NCBI GenBank assembly: GCA_015680685.1
Contig: MNCI01021399.1
Span: 88,148-152,147, forward strand
Direction: 5' to 3'
Origin: Gnetum montanum
Lineage: Eukaryota; Streptophyta; Gnetopsida; Gnetales; Gnetaceae
Length of the DNA stretch: 64,000 nucleotides
The position numbers were made by a program, and so were the translations under genes. Positions 34,848 through 47,317 of the stretch are shown here, one piece after another. The stretch's first letter is position 1, and each line of letters starts with the position of its first letter. The notes under the pieces were generated by a model. That model did no database searches. It worked only from the letters and a program-made list of their open reading frames with translations, and had not been told where the DNA came from.

Positions 34848-35732
34848 TGATGAAGTGTCATTAGTTAATGCATCGACTTGGCCACGTATACGGGGCCGCA
34901 TATACATGACCATGTCGACATGGGCCCATCGACGTAGCCTTCTTATGTCGACGTGGTCCCGTTTACGCAACCGCCTATCCCGGCCTATAAATAAGAGGGC
35001 CTTCCGCCTCATTTAGACATCTTTCTAGTAGTTGTAGCAAATCCCTTGCATTTTGTTTCCATAGGAGTTAGAATATTTTCCTAGTGCCTGCAGTGTGATG
35101 TTTGTAATTGTACAGAACCTTTATTTGAGTGTGACATACTTGGACACGCACATGATCGGCAATAAAGATCGAGATTATTTCATCATTGCAACATTCACTT
35201 AGTTTTAATTATTTAATTATTATTATTAATGGTTATTGTTATTTATGTTTTCTTAGTTAATATTTCTTTATCATCATTTACTATTCCTATTGTTAAATGC
35301 GGAATGAGTATGACTTAATCACGAGCATTTAAGTGTGACTACTTGGTGACCCAGTAGTGTATCTAGGATCTGCGCTTGGTAATCCCAGTAGTAGTTATGC
35401 ACAAGGTCCAAGATGTGTATGGATGATTAAGGAATGAGTGCTCATTGCACTTAGGTTAGTTTAGACTTTATTTCCTATTACTCATTAATTTAATCAAGAT
35501 TATTTTCCATTGTCTCTAGGAGTAGCACTAATTTAGGATCACATCATACGCCTCACTCTGGACTAAACCATACGTGACAAAGCAAATACTAGTCCAGGTG
35601 GGAAGACAGCAAACTACGATCAACGTGTAATTATCTAGATACCGCAACTAGCCTATCCACGGAGTTCGACCAGATTGTGTGTGAATGCTAGTATTCATAT
35701 GGTTAAGTGTAGGGGTACCTCGCTGCTCATCA
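34848..35732 (+). repeat. C 3' LTR (885 bp)
   Basis: It starts TGATGAAGTGTC after CATGGGGGTA and ends GCTCATCA; TCAAT follows. TATAAATAAG is at 34986-34995. Compared with the 5' LTR there are scattered substitutions and a short extra stretch in U3, so the insertion is not recent. Confidence 0.93.
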
Positions 35733-35737
35733 TCAAT

Positions 35738-36060
35738 GATGCCAACCCTTTTGCCAAAAACAAATAACCATATGCTTTTAATTTTGCTTTATTTTTGTAA
35801 CCCATGGCAATATATAGGGAGCTCAAAAGAAACATCCTTGGGGTAACAATTGCCAAGGTATGTGTTATAGTCTTCATCCATTTTATTCTTTAATTCTCTT
35901 GTGCTTCAATCTTGAAGCTACGTTGCTACTAAAAGTGCAAGAACCTATTTTCTATTGGAGTTTTTTACCTTAAAGATTTTCCAAGAAAACTGTCTTTCTA
36001 ATTTTTGTAATATTATTCATTTTATCAAAAAAATAATTATTTTATTAATTTTATGTGCAA
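35738..36060 (+). repeat. Probable rest of the old copia 3' LTR, right of element C
   Basis: By the TSD logic this is the continuation of the LTR that begins near 29808. It contains TATATAGG near 35811. The far end is not defined because no intact partner LTR was found. Confidence 0.4.
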
Positions 36061-36343
36061 GACTTGGAAATAACATAAAGCACCCTCTGCAATGCAAGAA
36101 GAGGGTAAAGATTATCATACACGTGTTTTTTTCTAGAACCTTCAAGGTGAGAGAGAAACGATTAGCAGAAAAAGCACGTTGGAGAAAAGGTCATCTAGCA
36201 CATGCACGATAAGACATAGGTCAAAATTCTTCATTTGTAACTGAGGGACAGGCACACGAGAAAAAAAACATCAGCAAAAAAAAAACTTTGTTTACGATGA
36301 CAAAACATTGGTAAAAGCCTTGAACCTACCATCTCTACCATGA

Positions 36344-36517
36344 ACCTCAAATGCTTTATCACTAGGTTATCAATTTTATCCCAGTAATTTAAAGTATTTA
36401 CTCATAATTAATTACTACTACTCAGGCACAACCTCAGATGCTTTATCACTAGGTTATCAATTTTATCCCAGTAATTTAAAGTATTTAATCATAATTAATT
36501 ACTACTGCTCGGGCACC
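36344..36517. repeat. 87-bp tandem duplication
   Basis: The block containing ATGCTTTATCACTAGGTTATC and ATTAATTACTACT is present twice, offset by 87 bp (36351 and 36438), with few differences. No gene is associated. Confidence 0.85.
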
Positions 36518-36825
36518 CGTGGCAAGGTACCAAGGAAACCATTAATGTGAAGGTAGTGATGAAACCATCAATGATAAAACAAACTAACATGTCAAAGAAG
36601 CTCGTAGACCTTTACATTGATCTCACAAAAATATTGTAGGTTTATACTCTAAAAATTTTGAACTATTATTTTGGCATAATTCTTATAGCAATTAAATTTT
36701 ATGATGTAATCTGAATTGCAAACTCTTAAGAAGATTACAATGAGCTAACTCCAAATTCAAAATTGTAAATATATGCTAGAATATTTATCCAACTCACAAC
36801 TGAAACTAAATTGATTTAATATATT

Positions 36826-38124
36826 TGTTGATGCATAAACTTTGGTCGCACCAACACCAAGAAAGAAAACTCATCTTAGGAAACTATTGCCTAGGGTGCC
36901 TCCCGTATGGGTATGGAAACCTGGGAATAGTCTCAGCTGGAGAGGGCTATGTGGCCTTTTGCAAATAAGCAACTAAAAGAAATCTAAAATTAAAATTAAA
37001 TAATTGTTTTCGATACAATAAGTAAAAAAATGAATTTTTATGAATTTTTTCTTGTCTAGCCGTTTCACCAACCTTGTGCATCGAACACTGTCGTTGGTAT
37101 CCTCTGTTGCATAGGAAGATTGCGACCACCACCTAAAGAAGGACGAAGGAGAAGCTGGATCTCGCACCACCGAGAGAGATCCTTGGGGAGAAGAAAGGCT
37201 CCACCATTGTATGGCTTACCACTGACAGGAATCTACATTGTCGTTGCTAGTTCGCTGCAATAGCCCAGGAAGAAGGAAAGAGGTCACCGTAGTTGCTGGA
37301 AGGATCACCGCAACCTGCCACATGCCTTTGCCATTGACGTGTTGTTGTTCACTACAGAAAATAAAGAGACCATTGCCTATAGATTTTCTGTTATCTTCTG
37401 CTACCGTGTGCACTATGCGTTGCCAACGAGCTGCAACAAGGAGAGAAAGCCTTTGATGGACATGCTGCGCAAAGAGACTACCTTGCTCATGCACTGCCTA
37501 CGTACCTAAAAAAAAAAAAAAATCAAAGAAAAACATAAAAAATACGTAACTATCCTCCTGGTTAACCTAGGATCCGATCGACCTCCTTCCCTCTGAAAGA
37601 GAAATTGCTGTTTTTGGTTTTTTCAGCCCCCTTCTTTCAAAAAGAGAAACTACTATTTCTGATTTTTTTAGCCCAAAGAAATTGTTGTTTCTAATTTTTT
37701 CAACCCCCAAAAGAACCCCACCCTTAAGAGACTCTCCCTTCTCTCATAATATAATCGGTTTACCTATATGAGTTCCTTTTTTTTATAATTTATTTCTATG
37801 AAAAGCTATGTTTTTATTTATTTTGCAATTTTTTCAAAAAAATCATGTTTAATAATATTTTTATATCTATTTTGGTCCTCCTTTGACTTTCATGAAATAA
37901 TGTTACATCAGTTTTTTTGTTTTTTTATTTTTTATTTTAAAAAAAAACTCATTATTTAATCTTCTTTACATATGTCTAAGCAACATCACTCCTATAGCTC
38001 ATTTATTTGAAATATAAGCAACTCTAAGTCTTCTAAGTCATCACCCATCTAAGTATTTGCATTTCTACTACATTAATTTGTTGATCATATCCCATGCTTA
38101 GCATGGGTGAGGTTGACATCAACA
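36826..38124 (-). repeat. Solo LTR of the B family, inverted (1299 bp)
   Basis: The plus strand reads TGTTGATGCATAAACTTTGG to GGTTGACATCAACA, the inverse of the B LTR termini. The left 130 bp (CTCATCTTAGGAAACTATTGCCTAGGGTGCCTCC) mirror the B LTR end, and the right end (CCCATGCTTAGCATGGGTGA) mirrors its start. Flanks are ATATT and ATATC, a TSD with one mismatch. No interior or second LTR exists, so it most likely arose by LTR-LTR recombination. The ORFs inside are not conserved. Confidence 0.8.
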
Positions 38125-38951
38125 ATATCTTATGTAACTTCACACATCAAAAACAAATATGCGGCATTAATTAATCACTAATCTTGGAAAGGACATCAAA
38201 TCTGTAGTGAGGAAGACAGGCGTTCATACAAAATTCAGAGAAATACTGGCGTGGTTCTTTTGTCAAGCTGAATTGGACATAAATGATAATTTTTGAAACA
38301 GTCACATTCCTGGTACCCATTTAACAACTCTGAATGTCTTAATTGTGTCAGTGTCATTTCTGTGGCCAATTAGGATGACAATTACTGCTTAGCATTTTTA
38401 CCACCCATCAACATTGAGCGGTCACGTCAATGAAAAAAGGACGGAAAGTGGACGTTTTGGTTTGGATTTTGAGTTGCATAAACTTTATCTTGCATTGTAT
38501 CTGGAACCTGGCTGCTGCTGCTTCTTCATTACTTTGCAATCACAATGGCCGTAGCTGCTCACTATGAATGGCTTGTCATCTCTGTTTTTGTTAAAGATAA
38601 ACTTCACTGCTGCAACGGATCGATTCTTTTCAAGCGAAATCTTCACACCGCAGTGCACCATAACGTCCGGTAATGGAGATTTCGTGTTTGGATTTTTTAA
38701 TCTCAGCGACGATAGCAGGGGCAGCCTGAGCCTGACCCCCAGATGGTATGTTGGAATCTGGTATGCAAGGAGCGCCTCTTTCAGTGTAGCATGGGTTGCC
38801 AATAGAGACAACCCTGTTGCGGCATAGTTGCTATCCTCCACATTCATGACCATCGCAAATGAATCATCTCTGCAGCTCATCAGCGACGGTTCTTCTCTTT
38901 GGTCCACCAAATCCTCGCCAAAAGCTGCAGCCGCAGCGGTGATACAGGACG

Positions 38952-39817
38952 GTGAGCCCTCTTCTCATCTTGTCGTACGCCTACTTAAGCATACGCAGTT
39001 TCAATACCAAACTAAAAGTTAAAATTTTAAATTTGTTTATTACGCCTGCAGCGTTCATATGCTAAACAGTTTTTTGGTTTTAAATCTAGACAGTTCACCC
39101 CGGAGAGATTTCGTTTCGGCTAATCTTGGTATGCTTCACTGCTATAACAGTGTAATACGAAACCAAAGGTTTATACTTCATAATAGTTTTTAGTCTACTT
39201 AATTTCTGTCTAAATCAATGAAACCAAGTTTTGAGAGCATCTTGGACGGTTTCCATGTAACCCTCTGGTTTTAAATCGTTAGATTGGGGAAGGGGATGGG
39301 ATTATGGGATCAGACAATGGGGACCTGTTTCCGTTGATCGGATATAAAACTAAGAGAACGAAATTGATGAATTAGGACCTGAAATCAGGCAACTCATCAA
39401 GATTGAGAAACTCAGTGATTATGCAAATAGTGGTAAATTTTTTTTCATTTGCGCCATCCTTGAAATCGGGAATCTGAAGTTAATCAAGAATAATTTGACT
39501 GATGTTGGATTTTGAAAAAGAGGGGACAAGTTGGGAACTGCAATTAATGGCAAGCTATTTTTATGTTTCTAAAATAACAAGCAAAACCAGGTGATGCGCA
39601 ATGGTTTAATCAAGCAAACTGGAAGAAATTTTTTGAAGCATATAAATAAGTGTGTGGCGTGATTTGGCTTTGGGGTTTTTGCTTCCTGAAAAGAAATTGA
39701 TCGAAGGCGTAAACATACAATGATTGGTGTGAAACTTTTGTATACCGTAGCGTAGTTAAATCAGTAAAGGGGCGGTGCATATTCACCGAAGTTGACTGGT
39801 TATGTTTGAATACGCAG
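38952..39817 (+). other. LecRK1 intron 1
   Basis: Donor GACG|GTGAGC and acceptor TACGCAG|GAAATC join the two lectin halves without changing frame (...VIQDG|NLMLV...). LecRK2 has the same acceptor (TACGCAG|GAAATC at 50945/50946). This supports the exon structure and shows that the copies arose from genomic duplication and not from retroposition. Confidence 0.8.
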
Positions 39818-40939
39818 GAAATCTGATGCTTGTGGGCGCAGAGGACAGTTCGGAGGTGCTGTGGCAAAGTTTCGACGAGCCGGGTAACACATGGCTGCCC
39901 TACATGAAACTAGGAACCAACCAGAGCCTCTGTGCCTGGAAATCGATCCGGAACCCTGCAACGGGGCTCTTCTGCTTGCACATGAATGCAGACGGCGCTT
40001 TTCTGCTCACCTGGAACCGCTCCATCTCTTATTGGGACAGCGGTGTGTGGGACGGTCAGAAATACACCCTAACTCCCGAGATATGGCAGCAAAACCTTGT
40101 CCAGTATCGCTACGTGGACACCACTTCCTCCTACAAGTACTTCGTCTACTGGATACCCAACCAAAACGTGCTGTGTCGCACGTTGCTGCACTCGACTGGG
40201 CAGGTGCAGTTCTACTTGCTTTCTCGTGAGAGCAACGACCACCGGTGGAGCCTTGTCTGGACGGCGCCCGTGAACCCCTGCGATGTCTATGCTTTGTGCG
40301 GAGCATTCACGTCGTGCAACAATGACAACCTCGGCACCTGCCCCTGCCTCGTCGGCCACCGTCCTCGTTACCAGAGCGCCTGGGAAGCCCGCGACTGGTC
40401 CGCCGGCTGCATACGAAACACTCCCTTCGCCTGCAACACCGCCCAAGACGATTTTGTCGAAATCCAAGGCCGGTCACTGCCCAGCGGAGGGGTTGCTCAC
40501 GGAAAAAGGCTCATTTCGTATAATTCCTGCCGAGACGTGTGCCTGGCCAACTGCTCCTGCACCGCATTCGCCTTCGCCACTAACGGATCATCCACGTGCA
40601 TTCACTGGTTCGGCGACCTTCTCAATGTGCGCCACGATGATGCCCTCACCCACAACGTTTCTCTCTTTCTTCGTCTCAACGCCAAAGATGTACCCCGCCC
40701 ATCCCCCAAAAGCAAGAGCAACAGCAAAACCCATAATAAAGCGGGCATATACAGCGGCGTCGTGGCAGCGGGACTGCTGATCATCGCCGGGGTGTACGTT
40801 TCGCTGCGCAGAAAAGCAAATAAGAGGAACATTTCCGGGGGAGAACCAACTTCTTTGAAAGTGTTCTCGTAGAAGCAGCTGCGTGAGGCAACTGGAGACT
40901 TCTCGCACTGCATCGGTGGTGGGGGGTTCGCGATTCCGG

Positions 40940-42125
40940 ATAAATTTTGACGGCGTCCAATTCGGTAGAGCGTACAGAAATGCATTAAGTTCGCAATGGG
41001 TACGTATTTCATAATTTCCAATGAAATTTTGTCTGGATTTGTACATATACATTCAAATAGTCACCTTGCCTTGCCTTGCCTTGTTCTTGCCTTTTTAGTT
41101 CTTGCGATGTCTCTGCATTTTGCATTAAAATCTTACGTATCTTCTCCTGTTCTGAATCATACCAAAAATTTCATTTTATTCAAGCAAGCAATCAAGATTC
41201 ATGGCATCGGCATGAGACGGACCACAGAAAACAAGGAGTACGAGTGAATAAACACAAGAAAATCATGAAAGGGCTGCTATGGTAACCGAAGGCCGAAGGG
41301 GCAAATATGGGTCATACGGAAATCAAGTTTTTGGACAGGGCGTGCGAGGAAAACATTGTATTTGCATGGATTGGCCTCCCTTTGGGAGCGTCAAAGGTTC
41401 CGCCATGACTCACACATTCACGTGTGTTTATTGTTCATTGCTGGTTTTTGCTCTTTTACTCATATCTCTGCGAGAAAAGAAAAAACAAAACAGGGTTATC
41501 GTCATGGGTCATGAGTCATGAACATGATGACGGGTGGATGGTTGTTAAACTTTTTTAAAAATCTGTTTACTTATAAAGCAACGAAGCCCACCAGCACATG
41601 CCATGGCCATATGCAAGTTCATGGCTACTTACAGGTAGTCCCTAGGGTGGTATTCACAAGTAGTCGTTGACCAAAAATATTAGCAGACCTGATTTGTTAT
41701 AAATTTGGTTGAGGCATGAGGCTTAATTTCATTTTTGGAAATATTGGATTGAGTAACAAAAGTGTTTTATTTTATTGCTATCATTATATGTTTGGCCAGG
41801 CTCCTGAGTAAAGAAATGGATTCAACGGCCTCCATACCTTTGCAAATTTTCTTGCTTCAGATTAATAGTGATATTGCAATCTTCTGTGCAATTTTTAAGC
41901 ATTAACAATATTTTGGATTTACACTGTACTTGTTTTATATTTTACAATATATTTTTATGAGATATGAGATTTAATTTTTAAGAAAACTAATATATTATAC
42001 TTTCTCTATCATGTCCCCGGTTACGAACCCGTCCCACCTTTTCTTGAGTCACACGTACCCAAACACATTCAGAATCACGAATCCTCCTGGATTCCTCGCT
42101 TCCACGAATCGGATTCTTTTGATGC
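40940..42125. other. Noncoding stretch inside the LecRK1 kinase region
   Basis: It lies between the broken glycine-loop sequence (IGGGGFAIPDKF, then TGA) and the kinase C-lobe. No kinase subdomain with the ATP-binding lysine, the helix-C glutamate or the HRD loop was found in any frame. The 40996-41247 and 41279-41521 frames look like chance ORFs. Confidence 0.55.
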
Positions 42126-42622
42126 ATAGCTGAGAACATTCTTCTGGATGCCCAACTTCAAGCCAAGGTCGCTGATTTCGGGTTGGCCAAGATGATGGGC
42201 CGCGATTTCAGCAAGGCGCTCACCAGCATGCGCGGCACCCGCGAATATATGGCGCCAGAATGGCTTTCAGCGCAGCCCAGCACTGCCAAGGCCGACGCTT
42301 ACAGCTTCGGCATGACGTTACTCGAGATCGTCACCGGTCGACGCAACGCAGGCGGAGGCGGGTCACAGAGCTTCTTTTTAGCAAGGGCGGCATCGGAAAT
42401 CAGCGCCGGGAATGCCGTGGCTCTGATGGACCCTCGGCTGGGGGGCGATGCGAGTATGGATGTGGTGTGGAGCAGGTTAGAAAGGTGGCATGCATGGCGT
42501 TGTGGTGTGTTCAGCATGAGGAGGTCGCGAGGCCGTCCATGCGCGACGTGCTGCAGGTGCTCCAAGGCGTGGCCCAGCCTCCTGAGGTACTGCCTCCTGT
42601 TCCGCCGTTGATGCAAGTGTGA

Positions 42623-44690
42623 CTGTGATGCTTCTTTGCCCAGTCTTGTGTTCGACTGCGCCACCCACCGCGACAATGCCCATGACTGCGACCGCGACCG
42701 CGACCAGGCGAGTGATTACAGACTACTACGTTTGGTCACTCTTATTACAATTTGCATTCAGGCCAACATTTTTTAACCCGGCGTAACAGGCTGATATGGC
42801 GATCATTCTCCGATTTGACTTTCGTGGAGAGCTGGTTCGACTCTTTCCGGTTTTTTGTGAATTTGAGCTATTAATCGCGTAAAGTGCAGCAACTCTGATT
42901 AATTTGAAAACATAAAATAAAAGTTAGAAACACGTAATTAGGAAAAATAACTGAAAAACAATCTTAATATAATCTCACTGCAAACTGAAATCACTGCATT
43001 CTCTTACAAACTTGTTACTATGTTTACCTTATTCTCATCACATCTTTTTGCAGCAGGTTTGGTTTTGATGATTGATATTGCAGGTTATGGTTCTTGATTG
43101 TAATTGTATTGCACCTTGCATCAGTTACTGACCATAGCCATAAAATATTGCAGCGTTTTTTGTTTCATATTTTTATCTTAATTACTATAGCACAGAAGCA
43201 TGCATCACCTGCCTAATTTACAACTTTATTGTTATACTTTGATTTAGACTGCTTGCATACATGGTAACTTTATCTATATTCAATGTTGCTGGATTTTGCA
43301 GATAAGGTTAAGTTGCTGAAGTCACATAATACCTATCTAAAGCTTTATTTAATACATCAAATGGTTGAGATATTCAAGAGTTTTTTGAGAACTTAGAAAT
43401 ATACTTTATTTTAATATATTTTTAAATGTGCCGATTTTTTGTACCCAGTTAACTAAGTCAATTAACCTGCACTATCCTTAATATGTCTTCCGATAACTCT
43501 ATGCTCTCTAACATTTTCCGAAGATAAGTCGTCGGTAAAGAATTTATGACTGCAAGTCTTCAAAGGACATATGACAATCTTCCAACTAGCAAGCATCTAT
43601 CAAACCGATCATGGAAATCATTTATTTCATTAATATTGAGTATTTTCCTTGTTAAGAAAAAAACTGCAACCAATTATGCTTTTTCTGATGCGTACCTGTG
43701 AAGCATGGCTTCTAAGTTGTGTTATAAGATGGGGAAAGGAAAAAAGAAAAGAAAATACGAGCATGAACCTACATCAGTGAAAGCCGATGCAACGAAAGTA
43801 AGGAAAAACTAGGCACAGGGCCTAATTGCTAGCATGTAAGGAAGGAGTAACCACCTTCTTCTTGTTGAATTTGAACTTGGCCTTTGACTTGGAGGCATTG
43901 TGCTGCTGATTTTGGTTGAGTCATGATTCTGGTGTTTGCTTCGATTAACAACGTCAACCTTCTCATCTACAACTCCAAAAGAAGATGAAGAATCCTGTTG
44001 CTCTTGTTGCTGCTAGCAAAGGCGCTTAAGGTGAGATCGATAGACATGCAACTCTGCCAGAGCCATAGTGGTTGCACATGAAGCCATGCTTTGCTTTGAG
44101 TATGATGCTTTGATAATGCTTTGCTCTACTAAAATTGCAAACAATGAGAATGAAAATGATAATCAAAACGAAAATGTATGATCAGTTTGTGAGTAGTCTA
44201 GTTGAGCTGTGTTGTGTTGTGAGGGGTGCATTCGCATTCTGCTGCACTTCATTTTGAAGGTTGCCTTTGCCCTGAGCTCCAAGAAACGGTATTGGATAAT
44301 ATCATATTCATACGGATTGTCCATTAGGACTAAAACTACCATAGTAAATCATGAACGGTCTCTGATATCTCTGCAGACCATTGTTGTAGCCCCACCGATG
44401 GATATTGACGTAGTTTGTTCATCTAATTCGTTGTTTCTTTATCTGCTGACTATTTTATTGTACTAAAGATGGCTAACATTTTTCCTTCTTTGTTTCATTC
44501 TTCACCCATTGTTTTCTGTTCGGTTTGGCTTTTTTTTCAAGATGTGTTCTTTTTTATTCCTGCACCCAAATCGCACTATCATAGTGGGTAGTGGTAGTGC
44601 AACTTTATGAGAAAAAGTCCACTAAGATCTTTGTTTACTTTTTTCTATTTTTGGTGTGGGTTGATTTGACACAATGTATTTAGGGCAAAG
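42623..44690. other. No supported gene, AT-rich intergenic sequence
   Basis: Nothing was recognised with confidence. On the minus strand near 43840-44080 a Gln/Ser-rich reading (starting MASCATTMALAELHVY, one stop) has a composition unlike the surrounding AT-rich sequence and could be a gene fragment, but no family was identified. Confidence 0.4.
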
Positions 44691-44695
44691 GTTAT

Positions 44696-45696
44696 TGTTG
44701 ATGTATAAATTTTGGATGCAACAACACATGGGAGAAAAACTTGTTTAAGGAGACTATTACTTAGGGTGCCTCTCATATTACTTAGGGAATATGTGGCTTT
44801 TTAAAAATAGTAAAAAATATGAAAATTTTAATTGAAATGCTTCAATGCTGCTATCACCATTTGTTGTAGACATTGCTACAACCAACACTGCTTGTAGTCG
44901 CCAAATGAGGATGAGAGAGAGAAGAGGTTATATGAAGGGGCCCATTGATAGAACGTGCCTTGTCACCAGCGTAAGAGAGGGAAATTTGCCCCTATTTAGA
45001 GAACTTTGTTGCAGATGCACCACCTACTAAAAATAGAACAGAATTGTAGAACACATGCCTACAATTGCTGCTATCAACTATTGTAACACCGTAGCAGAAA
45101 GATTGAGAGAGAATGAGCTGCTAGATCCTACTATCATGTGCTAGTAGATTTGTTGCTATCTCCAATCCTACGTCTGCCGCTGTCACTAGTTTGTCGTGAA
45201 AAGAGAAAAGAAAATCGACGCCTCTTAGTTTTCTACTAAGATTGTTAACCTTCGTCCACGTAGCTTTGCTACTACTGATTGTTGTTGATTTGTTGCCAAA
45301 AATAAAGAAACAAGATTGTAGAACCCATTTGTCATGCCCATTGTCCTCGCGCATTAGTTGTCATTGTCACCCTAAAAAATAGGTGAAGAGAGAGAAAAAA
45401 TCATTGTCAACTAATTTCTTAGCCCTTAGAGACCTCCCTACCCATCTACATGTGCCTCAATGAAAAGAGACACAACTATTAGGGAAGAGAGCCCAATTTG
45501 TTAAGGAGGCCCTCACTCTCTGTTCCTGATGTCATCTTCGTTCTCTGTTTCACTTTCTGGCACGTTGGTCCACCTCCCTACACATTGGTTCACCTTCTCA
45601 CACATTAATATTGCTTGGTGAAATGATATATGATTTTACATGACAATTTTGTTGATCATGGCCCTAGCCATAGTATGGGTGATGTTGGCCAGAATA
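44696..45696 (-). repeat. Second solo LTR of the B family, inverted and diverged (1001 bp)
   Basis: It starts TGTTGATGTATAAATTTTGG and has ACTATTACTTAGGGTGCCTC, matching the inverse of the B LTR end. Its right end (GCCCTAGCCATAGTATGGGTGATGTTGG) mirrors the start. GTTAT flanks it perfectly at 44691-44695 and 45697-45701. It is more diverged and shorter than the copy at 36826, so it is probably older or of another subfamily. Confidence 0.75.
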
Positions 45697-45701
45697 GTTA
45701 T

Positions 45702-47312
45702 TTATGATCCCATTAGGTCATGAATGGCCTATGGACCCATATAATGGCATACATGTCATACCATAGACATCCATCCATATTGCCCATTGATTCATGGTCA
45801 TCTACAAACCCATAGCAGGTCATTCAAAAATTCCCTTTTCCCCTTGACCCCTAAAGTAAAATAGAAATCGCACCTTTTCCCACTCGTTGTGCTCCATTTT
45901 GCCTCTGCGCTCCACCTACTGTGCTCCACTTGCTCACTGCTCTTCAGTCGCTGTGCTCTGCTATTGTTGCTACCCTCCTTCCCTATCATTGTTGTTGCCG
46001 TTGTGCTCTCTACCAGTGCAACTACTACTGCACTATCTATCGCTACTTTGTCGGTGCCACTACTTCTACTAGTGTGCTCTCTACTCCACTCTAAGTTAAC
46101 TTGGACCGTTTGCTATTTTTTTCTGTAAAAATGACATTTTCTTGCTTGTTTGGATTTAGGGTTTTGCTGCAATTTCAGTGCAAGTAAATGCAACTCGCAA
46201 ATTTTTTTTTATTCACATTACATGGCTACACATCCTGCACATTTTTATTTTTAAATTTTTACAATGCAAGTCTATGTGAGTCACACTGAAACTCAGAATC
46301 ATGTGATTTGCTGGGTTTTGCATTTTTCTCATTTTGTTAACGATGGTTTTGCTGGGTTTTGCAGTTTCGTTGCACCGTCATTTTATGTCATTGTTTTGGA
46401 TTACGAGAGCCCTATGCCTCACATTGTAGTGCGTGTATTTTAATTTGTAAAATTTAACCATACTACAACACGTAGTTTCGTGGCACTGTTTATTAATATC
46501 TTTGTATCTGAGAGACCTACACCTTGTACTATTTATTAAATTTTAATATATTTTAAAAAATGTGGCCACATTGCAATCCGTAGTTGGATGATAGTATTTT
46601 TTTATTTTGTTTCAGTTTATGATTGTGCAAGAACTATGCCTTGCAGTGATTGTGCAAGAACTATGCCTTGCAGTCTCTTAGAAGTACAACTATGAGTGAA
46701 CTACAATATGTAGTCATGTAGCATTATTTTTAATGTGTGCTAATAATGTTAATTTTAATATAGCATGGCTACAGTTGGCAAATTGTTTTCAAAGTTATAT
46801 TCAATCATGAGTGTTGTAAAGGCCAAAGGCACCATCCAAAGATATCTTCCATGTGAATAGTTGTATTTTAAATTGTACTTATTTCAAAAATATATTACTA
46901 CACTTGTTCAGTAATTTTGTTTGTGTTAGGTTATTTTAAATGTTATTGAATCTCTGAAATTGCAACTATTGCCTTAGTTTGCCAATGTAATGTTCAAACT
47001 ATTTTGGAGTTGTTAGAAATATCTATCCTTTCTAAAAAGTTAAAGAGAAGTGAAATATATGATTGGATGACAATGAAATGTTGCTATGCTAAAAATGTTG
47101 ATTACAATTTTTAAAAATGATTGACTAATTGTGTCTTAAATGTGGTAAATACTTTGCAAGCCATTGTACAAGGTCAAATTTTCATTTGTAATGTAAATGA
47201 TACTACAAATATCATACAAGTTCCATGGAACATTGAGCTAGCTATCAAGGAACAAAGGTGGAAGAAAAGTAAAAATCACTTGATTCAGTATGCCCAAAAA
47301 TTTGATAAGAGA
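45702..47312. other. No supported gene; contains a 27-bp tandem duplication
   Basis: AT-rich sequence. GATTGTGCAAGAACTATGCC plus seven bases is present twice in a row, at 46621-46647 and 46648-46674, without a mismatch. An open frame at 47121-47408 runs into the A4 LTR and has no recognised similarity. LecRK2 exon 1 was searched for here by eye and not found. Confidence 0.5.
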
Positions 47313-47317
47313 GATAG

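Larger units (their letters stand above)
29923..35732 (+). mobile_element. C: complete gag-only LTR retrotransposon (5.8 kb)
   Basis: It has two LTRs (29923-30796 and 34848-35732) and a perfect 5-bp target duplication TCAAT at 29918-29922 and 35733-35737. The interior holds a tRNA-Asp-type primer site, a gag reading frame of 666 codons with six stops, a long noncoding region and a shortened ORF3. No protease, RT, RNase H or integrase is present. The LTR U5 and the gag resemble the A family, but the U3 does not. It depended on another element for its enzymes. It lies in the 3' LTR of the old copia element. Confidence 0.95.
38545..42622 (+). pseudogene. LecRK1: G-type lectin S-receptor-like kinase pseudogene
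   Basis: A remnant of a plasma-membrane receptor kinase related to the Arabidopsis At2g19130 type. Exon 1 (38545-38951) has the signal peptide and first half of the B-lectin domain (GNGDFVFGFF, WYVGIWYA, VAWVANRDNPV). A GT-AG intron, 38952-39817, joins in phase to exon 2 (39818 on), which has the lectin end (WQSFDEPGNTWLP), the S-locus glycoprotein region, the PAN domain (NSCRDVCLANCSCTAF) and a transmembrane helix (near 40750-40800). Lesions: the signal-peptide frame is shifted relative to the 60711 copy; TAG at 38826-38828; TAG at 40870-40872 before the kinase; the segment from the glycine loop through the HRD loop is missing; about +5 bp near 42460 relative to LecRK2. From about 42130 the DFG, APEW and RPSM parts remain. 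Confidence 0.9.

Noticed and set aside
40069-40467. Long minus-strand and shifted frames over the LecRK exons (40069-40467, 40283-40780, 51453-52544, 51757-52608)
   Set aside because: Shadow ORFs of GC-rich receptor exons; several are long only because N runs contain no stops. The plus-frame lectin/PAN protein explains the sequence.
40996-41521. Hydrophobic ORFs downstream of the LecRK1 transmembrane exon
   Set aside because: No similarity to kinase or other domains. AT-rich composition and position fit intron or decayed sequence.
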